This document shows, in pieces, positions 41,164 through 48,721 of a stretch of DNA of 64,000 bases. Under the pieces are notes generated by a model that saw only the letters and a list, made by a program, of their open reading frames with translations, searched no databases and was not told where the DNA came from. The stretch comes from Desulfuromonas acetexigens (lineage in GTDB: Bacteria > Desulfobacterota > Desulfuromonadia > Desulfuromonadales > Trichloromonadaceae): assembly GCF_900111775.1 (NCBI RefSeq), contig NZ_FOJJ01000038.1:124001-188000 (forward strand), written 5' to 3'. Positions within the stretch are counted from its first letter, which is position 1. Every line of letters starts with the position of its first letter. Made by a program: the position numbers and the translations under genes.

Positions 41164-43497
41164 ATGAATCAGGAACATCTCCAGCGTTTCGCCGAACAAC
41201 TGGCGCACTGGGCCGGACAGGCCCTGGCGGAAGGCCGTTTTCCCTTCCGCCGCGTCGATCTCCATCCGCCCCTGCTGACCGAGGCTGGAGAAGAATCCCC
41301 CGCCCTGGTCTTGTGGATCAACCGGGAAAGCCACATGGCCGGCGGCCTGCTTCTGATTCCGCAAGGGTTGCCGGCAGAGGTGACCGAGAGCGGTCGCCGC
41401 TGCGCCGCCGCGCTCGGCTTGCGCCACTTCGCCGTCTGGGCCCCCCATGAGTTGAGTATTTGGGAAATCCGCGCCGACAGCCTTGTCCGTCATCGGGACA
41501 TTCCCCTTTCCGGGGATCATCCCGGCGCCTTCCAGCAGGCCTTGTGGCAATTGCTGGAGGCGCTCAAACCCCTGTCGGTAATGGGCGCCGTTCCCGCCGC
41601 AGACCTGGATGGGAGTTATCTCGCCAACCTCTGGCGCGCCGCGCCAAGGGACAGCCGGGACGCCCTGGAAGAAGGCTTCCGCACCCTCAGGGCGACCCAG
41701 CGGGAAGTCGGCGAAGATCCCCGGGAACGGGCCTGCGACAAAGGGGTCTTGACCCTGCTCAGACTTCTGGCTCTGGCCGCCTGCGACCGGCTGCCCAACG
41801 GCGGCCCGCCAGAAGGGCTGGAAACCGCCCTGAGCGAAACCCTGAGCGAGCTTCCCGAGGGGCTGCGGGAGTCGCTGGCTCCGGCTCCTTGGGAGATGCC
41901 CCTGCCCTTCCCGGTAGCGGTGCGCTTTCACCACCTGGCCCGCCGTTTGGGGCAACTGGATGTGGGGCGCGATCGCGAACGACTGATCCGGGCCCTGGAT
42001 CTTTTCGCCGCCGGGGAAGATCTCGGCGCCGGGACCGACGACGCCCCGCTGCCCGACTGGGATGAACCGGTTTTGCTGCTGCATCCGCCTCTGAGTACGG
42101 CAAAAGAGGGCCGGCGGGCACTCATGGAGGTCGGACGCGCGCCCCTGCTCGCCCTGCTCGCCCTGCGCCGGGAGCTGACCGGTCTGCCGCCGGCGCTGCG
42201 CCAGAGCGAGGATATTTTCTCTCTGGCGCCGGCCGTTGCGCCGCGCCTGATCCGGGGCAGACTTGACGAGCGGCGTATTCCCGATCGCGAGGAGCGCGCC
42301 ATACTGACCACCCGCCTGCGTTCTTCCTGGCCTACCCGCCGCTTTCGTCTCGACGCCAAGGCTCCGCGCTGGCACTGGGAGTTTCTGCACCTGCTCGGCC
42401 TTGCCGCCGAAGAGGGGCACATCATCCTCGACACGCCGAGGGGCTGGCTGAACGCTCCGGCGGGCGCAGCCTTGGTGGAACTGCTGCGGGAAGAATTCAC
42501 CCTGGTCGAAGTGACGCTGACCGGCGCCGGGGGACTGCACCTGGAATTGGTGAAGGCGCGCCGACCGGAGCAGGGGACGCGCTTTCTCCGGACGGCCGGG
42601 GAACGCACCCTCCCTTGGCGTGAGCTGGTCGCGGGGCACCGCGCCCTCCTGACCCTGGCCCTGACCCTCGACGATGGCCTCTTCGCCCTGCTGGAAAGCG
42701 GGCGGCTCGCCATTCCCACCCCCGATGACTGGCCGGCCGATCGAGGGACGGAAGTCTTTCTCTTCAGCCGTTCGACCCTCGGCCGCCATCTCTGGTCCAT
42801 CGTCGCCGGCGACCGCCCCCTGCCGGAGGTCGGCACCCTGTGCGAATGCGCCCGGCGTTTCGGCCTGCCCCTGCCGGGGCGGGAGGTGCTCGATCAGCTG
42901 CGTCTGCTCGACTGGCACCGCGGGCGGCCGTTGCCCGCGACCGAGCTGCTCGATCAGGCCGTCGAGCGCTGGCTCGGCTCGACCCGGCCCGCATCCGAGA
43001 CCGGCGATGTGCCTCCGGCGTCCCCCGCCCCGCCCCGCCCGACGCCCCCTTCGGCCGCGCTTTTGGCGCGGATCGTCGCCCGGGTCTTTGTCGACGGCAT
43101 CCCGCGTTTTCCCGAGCATTATCTCTACGACCATTACCGGCCGGAACTCGTCGATTATCGGATGACCCCGCCGTTGGCCCTGCGGGAAGAGTTTTTCGGC
43201 CGCTTTACCCTGGTCGACGGCGACGACAAAACCCTGATCGTCGACGGCGAGGAGACCGCGCAGGCGCTGCTGCTGGCGGCGGCGGGCGGCCGCCGGGAGG
43301 TCGCCCTGCCCCGCGAGCGGGCGTTGACGGAAGCGATCCTTGCCCGCTACCGGGCCGACCTGCGCGCGCTCCGTGGGAAGTTGATCCAAGCCTGCCATGC
43401 CGCCATCCCGCAGGCCGCGACGGCGGATCGTATGGTCGAGAAACTGTGGCGGGATCAAAACCTGCCCCCGGCGTCCTTCCTGGGCGAGGCCGATTGA
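41164..43497 (+). CDS. Large protein of unknown function (777 residues)
   Basis: I do not recognise the family. The 777-residue protein has no signal peptide and no obvious membrane segment. Residues about 20-130 (DLHPPLLTEAGEE, LVLWINRE, LRHFAVWAPHELSIWEI) faintly resemble the alpha/beta core of PD-(D/E)xK-type N-terminal domains of restriction-like proteins; this is only an impression. The middle is leucine-, arginine- and glutamate-rich. A proline-rich linker lies near residue 620-635 before a C-terminal domain of about 140 residues. GC content matches the surroundings, so recent transfer is unlikely. It is followed 58 bp later by queH on the same strand. Confidence 0.75.
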   Translation: MNQEHLQRFAEQLAHWAGQALAEGRFPFRRVDLHPPLLTEAGEESPALVLWINRESHMAGGLLLIPQGLPAEVTESGRRCAAALGLRHFAVWAPHELSIWEIRADSLVRHRDIPLSGDHPGAFQQALWQLLEALKPLSVMGAVPAADLDGSYLANLWRAAPRDSRDALEEGFRTLRATQREVGEDPRERACDKGVLTLLRLLALAACDRLPNGGPPEGLETALSETLSELPEGLRESLAPAPWEMPLPFPVAVRFHHLARRLGQLDVGRDRERLIRALDLFAAGEDLGAGTDDAPLPDWDEPVLLLHPPLSTAKEGRRALMEVGRAPLLALLALRRELTGLPPALRQSEDIFSLAPAVAPRLIRGRLDERRIPDREERAILTTRLRSSWPTRRFRLDAKAPRWHWEFLHLLGLAAEEGHIILDTPRGWLNAPAGAALVELLREEFTLVEVTLTGAGGLHLELVKARRPEQGTRFLRTAGERTLPWRELVAGHRALLTLALTLDDGLFALLESGRLAIPTPDDWPADRGTEVFLFSRSTLGRHLWSIVAGDRPLPEVGTLCECARRFGLPLPGREVLDQLRLLDWHRGRPLPATELLDQAVERWLGSTRPASETGDVPPASPAPPRPTPPSAALLARIVARVFVDGIPRFPEHYLYDHYRPELVDYRMTPPLALREEFFGRFTLVDGDDKTLIVDGEETAQALLLAAAGGRREVALPRERALTEAILARYRADLRALRGKLIQACHAAIPQAATADRMVEKLWRDQNLPPASFLGEAD

Positions 43498-43555
43498 CAA
43501 AGGACCGACAAGGGACGAAAATGGGCTTTCTCATCAACCCAGGAATCGAGCTGTC

Positions 43556-44095
43556 ATGAACATTTTGCTGCACACCTGCTGCGCCAACTGCGCCATCTAT
43601 CCCGTCGATCGCCTGCGTGACGCCGGCCATGCGGTGACCGGTTATTTTTATAATCCGAATATCCATCCCTACCTGGAATTCCGCCGCCGCCTCGATACCC
43701 TCAAGGAGTACGCCGAGTTGCGTGACTTACCGGTTGTTTATCGGGAAGACTATCAGCTCGCCGAATTTCTCGGCGCGGTCGCCGCCGACCCCGCCAATCG
43801 CTGCGGCTACTGCTATCAAGTGCGGCTCGCCGAAACGGCAAAGGTCGCGGCGGAGCAAGGGTTTGACGGCTTCACCTCGACCCTGCTCTACTCCCGCTTC
43901 CAGAAACACGAGGAGATCCGCCTCGCCGGAGAGGATCTCGCCCGCCGTTACGGCCTGACCTTCATCTATGAGGATTTCCGCAAGGGCTGGAACCTCGGTG
44001 TCGCCGAATCGAAACGCCTCGGTCTCTACCGCCAGCAATATTGCGGTTGTATCTATTCGGAATACGACCGTTACGCGCCGCGCCCAGGGAAGTGA
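43556..44095 (+). CDS. queH: Epoxyqueuosine reductase QueH
   Basis: A 179-residue enzyme of the former DUF208 family, which performs the last step of queuosine synthesis in tRNA and replaces QueG. The start at 43556 yields MNILLHTCCANCAIYP with the CC and C ligands expected for the iron-sulfur cluster. Further motifs are GYFYNPNIHPYLEF, RCGYCYQVRL, TSTLLYSRFQKHEEI and the QQYCGCIYSEYDRY end. With queF at 30685 the window carries two steps of the pathway in separate places. DUF2905 follows three bases later. Confidence 0.96.
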   Translation: MNILLHTCCANCAIYPVDRLRDAGHAVTGYFYNPNIHPYLEFRRRLDTLKEYAELRDLPVVYREDYQLAEFLGAVAADPANRCGYCYQVRLAETAKVAAEQGFDGFTSTLLYSRFQKHEEIRLAGEDLARRYGLTFIYEDFRKGWNLGVAESKRLGLYRQQYCGCIYSEYDRYAPRPGK

Positions 44096-44098
44096 CCG

Positions 44099-44308
44099 AT
44101 GCCGCCGGGCCGTCTGCTCATCATCCTCGGGGTCGTCCTCATCCTGGCCGGCCTGCTCCTGACCTATGGCGGACGCATCCCCTGGCTCGGCAAATTGCCG
44201 GGGGATATCCGCATCGAGCGGGAAAACTTCTCCTTCTATTTCCCCCTGGCCACCAGCCTGCTGGTCTCCCTCCTCCTCTCCCTGCTCTTCTGGCTCTTCC
44301 GCCGCTGA
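44099..44308 (+). CDS. DUF2905 small membrane protein
   Basis: A 69-residue inner-membrane protein with two helices (about 5-22 and 47-66) around a short loop, RIPWLGKLPGDIRIERENFSFYFPLATS. The PGDI-IE-N--FYFP pattern is the DUF2905 signature. Function is unknown. It follows queH by three bases and is often seen next to it or to ruv genes. Confidence 0.92.
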   Translation: MPPGRLLIILGVVLILAGLLLTYGGRIPWLGKLPGDIRIERENFSFYFPLATSLLVSLLLSLLFWLFRR

Positions 44309-44385
44309 CGCCCCTTGCCAAGACCCGGGGCGACTCCTATAATGACCCGACCTTTTAATCTTCTTCTCCCGGAAAGCCTCTGTCT

Positions 44386-45339
44386 ATGACCACCCCCGCG
44401 ATTCCGCACAATTCGATCGGCCTGGCCCTCGGCAGCGGGGCCGCCCGGGGACTGGCGCACATCGGCGTGCTCAAGGTGCTCGAAGCCGAAGGCATTCCGA
44501 TCGGCTGTATCGCCGGCACCTCCATCGGTGCCCTGATCGGCGCCCTCTACGCCGCCGGGGTGCCGCTGACGCGGATGGAAGAGGTGGCGCGCAATGTCGA
44601 CTGGCAGCAGATGGCCGGACTGATCGACCCGATCATCCCCACCTCCGGGCTGATCGACGGCAAGAAAGTCGCCCACTTCATCTCCGAACTCTTGCCGGTG
44701 GAAACTTTCGAGGAGTTGCGCATGCCCCTGGCGGTGCTCGCCACCGACGTCGAAAGCGGCGAACTGCTGGTCATCCGCCGCGGCCTGCTGCGGGAAGCGC
44801 TGCGGGCGGCGATCTCCTTCCCCGGCATCTTCACGCCGGTACACTTCGCCGGACGTTTTCTTGTCGACGGCGGCCTGTGCAATCCGGTCCCCGTGGATGT
44901 CGCCCGCGACCTCGGGGCAACGCGGGTGATCGGCGTCTGCGCCATCCCCGAAGTGGAGAAACGCCCCCAGGAGGCTTTTCTCCCCAATCCCCGCCGGGAT
45001 CAGCCGCGCAAAAATCCTCTCTTCGATTTTTTCGATTCATCGATGGTCGAGAGGCTGCTGCGCGATCTCTGGCCCCTGGGCGAAAGCGACGAACCCCGCC
45101 ATCTGGAAAAGGGCCGTAAGCCGCCGGGGCTGCTGCGCATCTTCGCCCAGTGCATCGCCATCATGGAGAACGAAATCAACAGCCTGCGCCTGGCCCGGGA
45201 TGGGGCGGACGTGTTGCTGCGCCCGGAACTCAACGGCGTTACCCTGCTCGAATTCAACAAGGCCGATGAGATCATCCACGCCGGCGAAGAGGCTGCGCGC
45301 GCCGAGCTCGCCGCCATCCGTGCCCTGACCGGCCATTGA
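44386..45339 (+). CDS. Patatin-like phospholipase (RssA-type)
   Basis: A 317-residue lipid acyl hydrolase. The oxyanion motif is GSGAARGLAHIGVL, the nucleophile elbow GTSIG gives the catalytic serine near residue 46, and the catalytic aspartate is in VDGGLCNPVP. There is no signal peptide, so it acts in the cytoplasm or on the inner membrane surface. The C-terminal third is variable and contains charged sequence. The natural lipid substrate is unknown. Confidence 0.93.
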   Translation: MTTPAIPHNSIGLALGSGAARGLAHIGVLKVLEAEGIPIGCIAGTSIGALIGALYAAGVPLTRMEEVARNVDWQQMAGLIDPIIPTSGLIDGKKVAHFISELLPVETFEELRMPLAVLATDVESGELLVIRRGLLREALRAAISFPGIFTPVHFAGRFLVDGGLCNPVPVDVARDLGATRVIGVCAIPEVEKRPQEAFLPNPRRDQPRKNPLFDFFDSSMVERLLRDLWPLGESDEPRHLEKGRKPPGLLRIFAQCIAIMENEINSLRLARDGADVLLRPELNGVTLLEFNKADEIIHAGEEAARAELAAIRALTGH

Positions 45340-45363
45340 AACCTTTGAAATTTATGTTATTTT
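45336..45363 (+). promoter_or_regulatory. Possible promoter of the phasin-like gene
   Basis: TTGAAA at 45336-45341 and TATTTT at 45358-45363 are separated by 16 bp in a short AT-rich gap. The start codon is at 45445. Confidence 0.35.
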
Positions 45364-45444
45364 TAGGCCAGCATAAAACCTGAAGAGCGGCGCCTCGCGC
45401 TGCTGAAACGGAACCGTCCCCCCTCATTCACCAAGGAGAATGCC

Positions 45445-45750
45445 ATGTTTGAACTGATCGAAAAAACCCTGCTGGCCGGCATGGGCGCCGTCTCTCTCAG
45501 CCAGAAAAAGGGCGAGGAACTGATTCAGGACCTCAAACAGCGCTTCAACGTCACCGAGGAAGAGGGCAAAGCCCTGCTCGACAAGTTGCAAGGCGCGGCC
45601 AAGGATACCCAGAAGAAGCTGGAGGAAATGGCGTTACAGGAAGTGAAAAAAGCCTGTGAGCGGATCGGGGTGGCCACCGGCGAGGAGCACGCCGCGCTCA
45701 AGCAGCGCGTCAAGGATCTGGAAGAAAAACTCCGGGCTCAAGGGGAATAA
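45445..45750 (+). CDS. Phasin-like coiled-coil protein
   Basis: A 101-residue helical protein resembling the poly(hydroxyalkanoate) granule-associated/phasin-like family: MFELIEKTLLAGMGAVSLSQKKGEE opening, then an amphipathic helix and a C-terminal coiled coil (HAALKQRVKDLEEKLRAQ). No PHA synthase is in the window, so a granule role is not supported locally. Proteins of this type commonly precede an AarF/UbiB kinase in Desulfuromonadales, which is the case here with a 9-bp gap. Ribosome site AAGGAG. Confidence 0.8.
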   Translation: MFELIEKTLLAGMGAVSLSQKKGEELIQDLKQRFNVTEEEGKALLDKLQGAAKDTQKKLEEMALQEVKKACERIGVATGEEHAALKQRVKDLEEKLRAQGE

Positions 45751-45759
45751 TTCGCCTCC

Positions 45760-47451
45760 ATGCTCTCCTTTCTGCGGCTCAACCGCAATATCCGAACCAT
45801 CCGCCGTTATCGCAACGTGCTTGGTATCCTCATCAAGTACGGCTTCGGGCATATTGTCGAAGAGCTTAACCTCAACTACTATCTCGAACTGGGCCGGCGC
45901 ATCGTCACCTTGGGGACGGCCCCCAAAGAGATCGAGCGACTCAGCCAGCCGGAGCGGTTGCGGCTGGCCATGGTCGAGCTCGGCCCAACCTTCATCAAAC
46001 TCGGCCAGATCCTCTCGACTCGCCCCGATATCATCCCCAAGGAATATGCCGACGAATTCGGCAAGCTGCAGGACAAGGTTCCCTCCCTCCCCTATGAGGA
46101 AATCGAGGCCTACATTCGCGAGGAGCTCGGCGCGCCTGCGGATGAGCTTTTCAGCGAACTCTCCCCCATTCCCCTGGCCGCCGCCTCCATCGCCCAGGTG
46201 CACCGAGGGCGGCTGAAGAACGGCGACGAGGTCGTCATCAAGGTACGTCGTCCCGGGATCAAGCAGGTCATCGAGACCGATGTCGACATTTTGCTGGGTC
46301 TGGCCTATCTCATCGAAAACCACATCCCCCAGGCGGACATCTACGATCCGGTCGGGGTGGTCAAGGAATTCCGCCGCACCATCAACCGCGAAATGGACTT
46401 CACCCGCGAAGGCCATACCATCGACCGTTTCGGCAACAATTTCGCAAACTCCGACACCGTGCACGTGCCCAAGGTACATTGGCCCCTGACCGGCGAGGGG
46501 TTACTGACCATGGAGTACATCGACGGGATCAAGGTTTCCAATATCCGGCGGCTGCAGGAAGAAGGGTACGATCTCAAGGCGATTGCCCGTAACGGCGCCG
46601 ACGCCTTTCTCAAGCAGGTGCTGGTCGATGGCCTTTTTCACGGCGACCCCCACCCCGGCAACTTTTTCATCCTGCCGGGCAACAGCATCTGCATGCTCGA
46701 TTACGGTATGGTCGGGCGGCTGGACAACGAAGTCAAATACCAGCTGGTCGATCTCTTGCTGGCGATTCTGCAGCGGGATGTCGACACCGTCATCACCCTG
46801 CTCCTCTATTCTGGCGACATCGCCGAGGATATCGACAACAAGCAGCTCAAGCGCGACCTGACCGAACTGATCGACAACTACTATGAAATCCCCCTGCAGG
46901 AAATCAACGCCGGGCGCCTGCTCACCGAATTCATCGAAATTCTCACGGTCTACCGGATCAAATTCCCCGCCGACCTGATGCTTCTCGGCAAGGCGCTGAT
47001 CACCATTGAGGGGATCGGCCGACAACTCGATCCCGCTTTCAACATGATCGACCACTTGCGCCCCTTCATGGAAAAACTGGTGCGCGACAAGGTCACCCCC
47101 AGCCATCTTTCCAAGGAAATGGTCCGAGTGGTGCAATCCTACGGCGCCCTGGCCAAGAATCTCCCCCGGGATCTCAAGGAGTTCATCAATCGCGTCAATC
47201 GCAACAAATTCAAGATCGATCTGGAGCACCGCGGCCTGGAAAAGCTCATCACCGACCTCGATAAATCGAGCAACCGCCTCTCATTCAGCATGCTCATCGC
47301 CGCCCTGATCATCGGCTCGTCGCTGATCATGCAGACCGACAAGGGCCCCATGCTCTTCGGTTTTCCCATGCTCGGCTTTCTCGGCTACTCCATCGCCGGC
47401 TTTCTCGGCCTGTGGCTGGCCATCGCCATCCTCCGCTCGGGACGCCTCTGA
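45760..47451 (+). CDS. AarF/ABC1/UbiB family kinase-like protein
   Basis: A 563-residue member of the UbiB/ABC1 atypical kinase family, needed for quinone synthesis or lipid trafficking. Visible are PTFIKLGQILSTRPDIIP (KxGQ motif), AAASIAQVHRG (A-rich nucleotide loop), the VIKVRRPG lysine, HGDPHPGNFF and LDYGMVG. Two C-terminal membrane helices lie at about 500-520 and 533-557. The neighbouring phasin-like gene is probably co-transcribed. A near-palindrome follows 14 bp after the stop, which may serve the lpxC promoter or end this transcript. Confidence 0.95.
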   Translation: MLSFLRLNRNIRTIRRYRNVLGILIKYGFGHIVEELNLNYYLELGRRIVTLGTAPKEIERLSQPERLRLAMVELGPTFIKLGQILSTRPDIIPKEYADEFGKLQDKVPSLPYEEIEAYIREELGAPADELFSELSPIPLAAASIAQVHRGRLKNGDEVVIKVRRPGIKQVIETDVDILLGLAYLIENHIPQADIYDPVGVVKEFRRTINREMDFTREGHTIDRFGNNFANSDTVHVPKVHWPLTGEGLLTMEYIDGIKVSNIRRLQEEGYDLKAIARNGADAFLKQVLVDGLFHGDPHPGNFFILPGNSICMLDYGMVGRLDNEVKYQLVDLLLAILQRDVDTVITLLLYSGDIAEDIDNKQLKRDLTELIDNYYEIPLQEINAGRLLTEFIEILTVYRIKFPADLMLLGKALITIEGIGRQLDPAFNMIDHLRPFMEKLVRDKVTPSHLSKEMVRVVQSYGALAKNLPRDLKEFINRVNRNKFKIDLEHRGLEKLITDLDKSSNRLSFSMLIAALIIGSSLIMQTDKGPMLFGFPMLGFLGYSIAGFLGLWLAIAILRSGRL

Positions 47452-47465
47452 CCCCTCCCACATCC

Positions 47466-47491
47466 TGTGGCACTGTGGCCACAACGCCACA
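47466..47491. promoter_or_regulatory. 26-bp near-palindrome upstream of the lpxC sigma-54 promoter
   Basis: The arms TGTGGC (47466-47471) and GCCACA (47486-47491) frame a central TGTGGCCACA palindrome (47474-47483). Only four of 26 positions break the dyad. It is centred about 134 bp before the expected start point of the -24/-12 promoter, a usual place for an enhancer site of a sigma-54 activator. There is no T-tract, which argues against an ordinary terminator. Confidence 0.6.
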
Positions 47492-47585
47492 AGAGATCGT
47501 GTGCATCTGCAACACCTCTCCAGAGCCGACTCACCATCGATAATATTTTCCCTATACATTTCGGCTACTTAAAAAAGTTCATCAG

Positions 47586-47602
47586 TTGGCAAGACCCTTG
47601 CA
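47586..47602 (+). promoter_or_regulatory. Sigma-54 (-24/-12) promoter of lpxC
   Basis: TTGGCAAGACCCTTGCA has the GG (47588-47589) and GC (47600-47601) elements separated by exactly 10 bp, within the TGGCA-N7-TTGCA consensus. The expected start point near 47613 is about 40 nt before the lpxC ATG at 47652. Confidence 0.8.
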
Positions 47603-47610
47603 TTAATAAA

Positions 47611-47627
47611 AATCGCAACCTGCGATT
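47611..47627. promoter_or_regulatory. 17-bp palindrome at the lpxC transcription start
   Basis: AATCGCA and TGCGATT are perfectly complementary around ACC. It overlaps the expected start point of the sigma-54 promoter and could be an operator or a small 5' hairpin in the mRNA. Confidence 0.55.
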
Positions 47628-47651
47628 CAGTATGCCAAGGGAGATTCCCAG

Positions 47652-48581
47652 ATGATCTATCAAAGCACCATTGCCAAAGCCATTACCCTCGCCGGAGTCG
47701 GCCTCCATTCGGGCCGGACCATCCGCATGCACCTGCGCCCCGCGGAGGCCGGTAACGGCATTGTCTTTCATCGTTCCGAAGGGGAGCGCACGGTATCCAT
47801 CGAAGCGATCTCCGCCAATGTCGTCGATACCCGCCTGGCCACCGTCATCGGCAAGAGCGGCCTGACCGTTTCGACGGTAGAACACCTGATGGCCGCCCTT
47901 TGCGCCCTGGGGATCGACAACCTGCACATCGATATCGATGGACCGGAAGTTCCGATCATGGACGGTAGCGCCCATTATTTCGTCAAAGCGATCCGTAAGG
48001 CGGGCCTGCGTTCCCTCCCCCGCAGCCGCAAGTTTCTCGCCATCCGCAAGCCGCTCACGGTCATCGACGGGGAAAAACGGGTGACGGTCATTCCTTCCCG
48101 CTTCTTCCGGATCACCGCAGACATCGCTTTCGATCACCCGGCGATCGGCCTGCAACATCGTTCGGTGAAAGTGACGCCCGACTTCTTCCGCCGGGAACTG
48201 GCCGCGGCCCGGACCTTCGGCTTCCTCAAGGAAGTGGAATATCTCAAGGCCAACGGCCTGGCTCAGGGCGGCTCCCTGGAAAACGCTGTGGTCATCGGCG
48301 ATGAGGGGGTTCTCAACCCCGAAGGCCTGCGTTTTCAAGACGAATTCGTCCGCCACAAGATCCTCGATGCCATTGGCGATTTCAGTTTGGCTGGTTTCCC
48401 GGTTCTGGGCCACTTCAAGACCTTCAAGTCGGGGCATGACATCAACCATAAAATGATTGAGAAGATTCTCGCGACCCCCGATGCCTGGCATCTGGTAGAA
48501 TTCACGGAAAAGGACCTGCAGGAAGCATTGCTGGCCGCGCCCCCCGCGCTTGCCGCCGGGCTGGCCCTTTCCGAAGCCTGA
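47652..48581 (+). CDS. lpxC: UDP-3-O-acyl-N-acetylglucosamine deacetylase LpxC
   Basis: A 309-residue zinc deacetylase for the committed step of lipid A synthesis. Zinc ligands appear in TVEHLMAAL (histidine near residue 79) and RHKILDAIGD (HxxxD), and the catalytic histidine lies in KSGHDINHKM. The ITLAGVGLHSGRT start and DGSAHYFVKAI are typical. It stands alone, not in an lpx or cell-division cluster, preceded by a sigma-54 promoter and followed by a strong terminator. This suggests regulated rather than purely housekeeping expression. Confidence 0.97.
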   Translation: MIYQSTIAKAITLAGVGLHSGRTIRMHLRPAEAGNGIVFHRSEGERTVSIEAISANVVDTRLATVIGKSGLTVSTVEHLMAALCALGIDNLHIDIDGPEVPIMDGSAHYFVKAIRKAGLRSLPRSRKFLAIRKPLTVIDGEKRVTVIPSRFFRITADIAFDHPAIGLQHRSVKVTPDFFRRELAAARTFGFLKEVEYLKANGLAQGGSLENAVVIGDEGVLNPEGLRFQDEFVRHKILDAIGDFSLAGFPVLGHFKTFKSGHDINHKMIEKILATPDAWHLVEFTEKDLQEALLAAPPALAAGLALSEA

Positions 48582-48601
48582 TCCTTTCCGGCGAACAGAA
48601 C

Positions 48602-48630
48602 AAAAAAGGCAGCCTCTGGCTGCCTTTTTT
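48602..48630 (+). terminator. Intrinsic terminator after lpxC
   Basis: AAAAAAGGCAGCC pairs with GGCTGCCTTTTTT around TCT. It closes the lpxC transcript before the ntrY-like gene. Confidence 0.92.
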
Positions 48631-48721
48631 GTTCCGCATCGGGGCCGTTCGACGAAACCTTGCCAAACACGTTGATATTATTTTAGAATTGCATATTTGA
48701 GTCGTTTATTCGAGGCCTCGC

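Noticed and set aside
47467-47655. 62-codon plus-strand frame between aarF and lpxC
   Set aside because: It overlaps the palindrome and the sigma-54 promoter and has no ribosome site or protein features.
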